From the NCBI GenBank assembly GCA_900128585.1, contig LT642425.1, positions 1-18,522 of the forward strand: a DNA stretch of 18,522 nucleotides, in the 5' to 3' direction. Below, one piece after another: positions 15,317 through 18,522 of the stretch (position 1 is the first letter of the stretch; every line of letters begins with the position of its first letter). The translations under genes and the position numbers were made by a program. The stretch comes from Stramenopiles sp. TOSAG23-3 (lineage: Eukaryota > Sar). The notes below the pieces were generated by a model. That model did not search any database and was not told the origin of the DNA. It worked only from the letters and a program-made list of their open reading frames with translations.

Positions 15317-15988
15317 ATGAGTTACCCAGAAGGGAGTCGGGGCGCGGGCTCCGTCTCGGCCACCGTCTCGGCCACGGTCGACATGTGCATATTTTGCTTC
15401 GATACCATCTTAGACTATTATGGGGAAATTCCTGTGGGGCGAATGTTGGAACCCCCTCGATCGGTTTTAGACAATGACCACCAATGCCCTCTTTTCGTTA
15501 CCTGGGACATCCAAACGAGGCGTGGGTACGATCTCCGCGGCTGCATAGGGTGTTTGAGCCCGATACCGCTGCTGAGAGTCGGGGAATATGCCATCACCAG
15601 CTCCATGAAAGACCGACGCTTTCAGCCTATCGCCCTGGCCGAAATCCCCTGCTTGCGATGCTGCGTGTCGCTGCTGACGGCGTACGAACAGGGCGGTGGG
15701 TGGGACGACTGGGAAGTGGGAAAGCACGGAATCATCATTGATTTCTTCGGGGAGGGAGGGGGGAATTCTGTCAAATTCAATGCCACGTACTTGCCGCACG
15801 TCGCGCCGGAACAGAGATGGGACCAGAGGCAGGCCGTGAAATCTTTGGTTAAAAAATCAGGCTACCGAGGAGTCGTGACGGACAGTCTGTTGTCAAGGAT
15901 ACAGCTGACACGGTACCAATCCTCAAAAGCCTATTGTACATACGAACAGTATTTGGAGTTTACACAAAGGTCGGCAGCGGGGCAGTGA
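15317..15988 (+). CDS. AMMECR1 domain protein
   Basis: A 223-residue protein covering one AMMECR1 domain at about residues 21-215. Seen in order: MCIFCFDTILDYY, CPLFVTWDI, the invariant LRGCIGCLSP (residues 73-82), EYAITSSMKDRRFQPI, a CVSLLTAYE strand, DDWEVGKHGIIIDF, TYLPHVAPEQRWDQ, and IQLTRYQSSKA. All family landmarks are present and the length fits the domain. AMMECR1 is conserved from archaea to man; the LRGCIG motif lines its active-site-like groove, but the biochemical activity is not settled, so none is assigned. The human gene is in the Alport-syndrome contiguous deletion region. The first 20 residues are low-complexity Ser/Ala/Val. The gene converges on the kinase at 16305. Confidence 0.95.
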   Translation: MSYPEGSRGAGSVSATVSATVDMCIFCFDTILDYYGEIPVGRMLEPPRSVLDNDHQCPLFVTWDIQTRRGYDLRGCIGCLSPIPLLRVGEYAITSSMKDRRFQPIALAEIPCLRCCVSLLTAYEQGGGWDDWEVGKHGIIIDFFGEGGGNSVKFNATYLPHVAPEQRWDQRQAVKSLVKKSGYRGVVTDSLLSRIQLTRYQSSKAYCTYEQYLEFTQRSAAGQ

Positions 15989-16304
15989 AGGGAACGGCCC
16001 AAGAGGGGTTAGTGAGGAGAGTCAGAGAGAGACTTTCGTTTTGTGCGTTACTTAAAAGAATCTACGAGTAGAGGTAGTGTGTGATGAATACGTTTTACCA
16101 AATTAAACTTATATGATACGAACGTGCAAGCGAGGCCCTCTCTCGCTAAAAAAAAAATCGGGTGTGCCCCAGACTGAGACACCTTTTTCAAAATGGGCCT
16201 TTTAACGAGCGCGGTGCGGAATGTCGATCGATAATACGGTCCGGGACTCCCCCACAGTATATTGAGCACGTAAGTATATGTAGGTACGGACCTTTGCGCC
16301 GTCA
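15989..16304. other. Convergent 3' spacer
   Basis: The 316 bases between the stops of AMMECR1 and the kinase. AGCGAG...CTCGCT at 16129-16146 followed by an A run is a possible small hairpin. GCACGTAAGTATATG at 16265-16279 resembles a 5' splice site, without an exon to go with it. It is probably two 3' untranslated regions. The open frames crossing it have no ATG and are shadows. Confidence 0.5.
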
Positions 16305-17765
16305 CTATTTCTCCTCCACAAGAAACGCTCTGCGGGGGCCCCCGTTCTCCTGCACTGCACTGTGCCCTGAACCAACCAAATCGTTCACTACTGCTTCCAC
16401 TAGACGAGCGCTTGCTTCGATCTCCTCTTGGGATGCCCCCCCCTGAAGGGCCGCCGCCGACGCCTTAGGGCTGTCGCCTCCTTGGTCGTTCGCGCCCTCC
16501 TCCTCCCCGCCATCCTCGTATTGCAACGTCGGGCTACGTTTCCTCCGCTTCTCGCTCCCTGGGCTGGAATTTCCGTCTTGAAGTTGAATCTTTTTTTGCA
16601 GGTGAATCTGTTTGAAGTTCAGCTGCAGTTCGTCCATGGAGGGAGTCCTTGCGTTGAAAAATGGGTGGTGCAAGGCGTCTTTGGCTTTTATTCTACGCCT
16701 GGGGTCCACCGTCAGCATCCGGCGCACCAAATGCTTCGCGTTCTCAGAAATCTCGTCCCAGTAAGGCGACGGAAAGTCAAAGTGGCCGCTGCGTATGCGC
16801 TCTTTCAGTGACGTTACGGTTTCTAAATTGCCACTGGAATCTTCAAAAAATGGTGGAAACCCACACAACAGAATGTACAAAACGACCCCCATGCTCCACA
16901 TGTCAACCGCGCTATCGTACCCTTTCCCCAGCAGCACCTCGGGAGCAACGAAGTAATCCGTGAACACGGCAGAGAACGCCCGCCGGCGCTTCGTCCCATC
17001 TCCGCTTTCGCTGCGCAGCTGCTCCGTTCGGCTATGGCGCCTCGGCTTCTGGTGAACGTGGGCCGTGAGAACCTCCTTTGCGCTGGCGCCCGACGGTGGT
17101 GGTGGGACCATGGGCAGGCTTCCCGTGAACGAGGTGCTGCCAACGGCATCCGTCGTGCTCAAGCGTGAAAACTCTTCCGAGGTGCGCAAATAATCCTTCT
17201 CGGCCTTGTCCATCAAATACCGGGAGCTCCCAAAGTCCGACACTTTTGCTCTAATTTTCGAGAGGTCCGTGCTGAAGGGAATCTCCATCAAAATGTTTTC
17301 AGGTTTTATGTCCCGGTGAATGACCCCTTTGCTGTGCATGTGCTTGATCGCTTCCAGCACCTGCCGGGACGCGACTTTCACCTCGGCTTCGATGAATTTG
17401 TCCTTTTCGACCATCACGTCGTACAGCTCACCGCCCCGCATGTACTCCATTACTATAAAAATTTCGTTCGGCGACTCAAACACGTCGTATAACTTCACGA
17501 TCGATGGGTGCGAAAGGTTCAGCTGTATCGAAACCTCGAGTTCCAGCCTGCTCTTGTCTTCTATGTAGCGCTTGTCGATGATCTTCATGGCACGCAGCGT
17601 GTCGCTTTTCTTGTTCTTGACGATTCGTACGACCGAGGACCCACCGTTGCCGATTATCTTTCCGACCGAATACATCTCTTTCAGGTCGCTTACAGTTTTT
17701 GCACTCTTGATTATATTTTTAGGTGCTTCGCTCGCGCTCTTGGAGTTTATCGTTAGGGACGCCAT
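16305..17765 (-). CDS. CAMK-like serine/threonine protein kinase
   Basis: A 486-residue protein, ATG at 17765. The kinase domain spans about 32-370: Gly loop GNGGSSVV (39-46), catalytic Lys in LRAMKIIDK (K61), helix-C Glu near 77, hinge MEYMRGGELYD, HRDIKPEN (150-157), DFG (177-179), APE (274-276), DMWSMGVVLYILLCGFPPF, and a final HPFF. All catalytic residues are present, so it should be active. The wording of the C-lobe fits the CAMK group (CDPK/CaMK/MAPKAPK-like). No EF-hands or calmodulin-binding helix are obvious; the tail (370-486) is charged and disordered. Odd feature: DFG and APE are about 95 residues apart, against 20-30 normally, due to a Pro/Ser/Arg-rich insert about 190-262. The high GC of the insert argues it is coding. 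Confidence 0.93.
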   Translation of the reverse strand: MASLTINSKSASEAPKNIIKSAKTVSDLKEMYSVGKIIGNGGSSVVRIVKNKKSDTLRAMKIIDKRYIEDKSRLELEVSIQLNLSHPSIVKLYDVFESPNEIFIVMEYMRGGELYDVMVEKDKFIEAEVKVASRQVLEAIKHMHSKGVIHRDIKPENILMEIPFSTDLSKIRAKVSDFGSSRYLMDKAEKDYLRTSEEFSRLSTTDAVGSTSFTGSLPMVPPPPSGASAKEVLTAHVHQKPRRHSRTEQLRSESGDGTKRRRAFSAVFTDYFVAPEVLLGKGYDSAVDMWSMGVVLYILLCGFPPFFEDSSGNLETVTSLKERIRSGHFDFPSPYWDEISENAKHLVRRMLTVDPRRRIKAKDALHHPFFNARTPSMDELQLNFKQIHLQKKIQLQDGNSSPGSEKRRKRSPTLQYEDGGEEEGANDQGGDSPKASAAALQGGASQEEIEASARLVEAVVNDLVGSGHSAVQENGGPRRAFLVEEK

Positions 17766-18360
17766 GGCAACGCACGGGGACGGACGTTCGTTACACGGGG
17801 AAGGATCCGTTCCTCAAGTACGTATTACTGATCTACAAGCGCTTCCTTCCTGTCGTTACAACGCCAACAAAAAGAGAGAAAGTGAAGAAGAAAAAGATAT
17901 TACTTGAATCGAACGCGCAATAGAGGGACTTAAGGGCTTTTGTAAAAGACATGTACATTATTATGCTCTTCTTGGATGATGAATAAGAAAGAAATGAGTA
18001 AAGTAAACGTCCTGTACGCGTACATTTTATAGTAGTAGTCGTCGTCTTCTAGTTTTTTTTACGCAGCCCGCCAGCAACAAAAAACAAAAAACAAATGATG
18101 AATAATAATAATGAGAAGAAGAAGAAAACGACGAAGAAGAAGAAAAAAAAGAAGGAGGAGAGGAGGAGGAGGAAGAAGAGATAGATATTTTATAGAACAA
18201 AGAGAACCACCATCCTCCACAACAAAGAGGAAGAAAGAAGAAGAAATAAAAAAAGAAGACGATGATGAATAATCCTCGTATTATTATTATTTTTAAAATT
18301 AAGGATTGGATCGATCATGATATGATGATGTATTATATTATAAATACATTTATATTAGAC
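17766..18360. other. Spacer upstream of the kinase gene
   Basis: Contains the expected kinase promoter and 5' leader, then AT-rich and purine-rich DNA with GAAGAAG/GAGGAGG tracts at about 18113-18180. No further gene is seen. Confidence 0.5.
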
Positions 18361-18401
18361 ACTACGAAGAAGAAGAAGAAGAAAGAAGAAAGAAGAACAA
18401 C

Positions 18402-18434
<33 letters not shown>

Positions 18435-18522
18435 AAGAAGAAAAAGAAGAAAGAAGAAAGAAGAAGAAGAAGAAGAAGAAGAAGAAGAAGAAGAAGAAGA
18501 AGAAGAAAGAAGAAGAAGAAGA
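18361..18522. repeat. (GAA)n microsatellite array, runs off the window
   Basis: About 160 bases of GAA/AGA repeats with short interruptions, reaching the end of the window. Long GAA tracts can form triplex structures; no gene content. Confidence 0.95.

Noticed and set aside
16129-16157. AGCGAG...CTCGCT hairpin followed by A run, as terminator or Pol III signal
   Set aside because: Six-base stem with no associated RNA gene; likely chance in a 3' spacer.
16970-17160. Kinase insert as a retained intron
   Set aside because: It is open in frame, GC-rich like the flanking coding sequence, and no convincing GT-AG pair with a pyrimidine tract was seen; kept as coding, to be checked by cDNA.
1-18522. 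tRNA genes and CRISPR arrays
   Set aside because: No cloverleaf with a GGTTCGA-type B box outside genes, and no regularly spaced direct repeats with unique spacers.

Overview
The window looks like nuclear DNA of a unicellular eukaryote. Its genes have canonical GT-AG splicing (one clear case), eukaryote-only proteins (ribosomal protein eL38/RPL38, an Mpv17/PMP22 protein, AMMECR1, a CAMK-like kinase, an RRM-RGG protein), single-gene transcription units on both strands, and long AT-rich spacers full of GAA/TTC and CCTT microsatellites. Most genes are single open frames, so the genome is intron-poor. Coding regions are clearly more GC-rich than the spacers. I cannot place the organism below 'protist or alga-like eukaryote' from sequence alone.

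Layout: 235-828 (+) Mpv17/PMP22 membrane protein; 1185-1796 (-) a small conserved-looking protein with a DPGC-PxET core; 2287-3231 an AT-rich stretch holding degenerate, coding-like repeat units and one isolated exon-like frame; 3261-3467 (+) a possible small protein overlapping the 3' end of 3352-4149 (-), an ankyrin-repeat protein; 4150-5949 non-coding, with a tandem GGTGA...TCACC motif and a 246-bp fold-back inverted repeat; 5950-6867 (+) a protein with a C-terminal galactose-binding-like (F5/8 C-like) domain; 7050-8501 (-) a striking hydrophobic/amphipathic repeat protein with an RDY-[IL]L-x-P-[IL]-KN motif; 9405-9962 (+) an orphan basic protein; 9963-10560 a second cluster of the degenerate repeat with a perfect inverted-repeat insertion; 10673-11965 (-) an RNA-binding protein with two RRMs and an RGG/RS tail; 11966-13970 AT-rich spacer with a large CCTT array; 13971-14344 (+) RPL38 with an intron directly after the start codon; 14345-15316 a GC-rich island then AT-rich spacer; 15317-15988 (+) AMMECR1; 16305-17765 (-) a CAMK-like Ser/Thr kinase with an inserted activation segment; 17766-18522 a spacer ending in a long GAA array.

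The genes do not form an operon or obvious functional cluster. They are independent housekeeping and lineage-specific genes. The most unusual items are the amphipathic repeat protein, which I do not recognise as any named family, and the two diverged clusters of coding-like repeats, which look like remnants of a duplicated gene or mobile element. One of these has a hairpin inserted in it. No tRNA, rRNA, CRISPR array or intact transposase was found.
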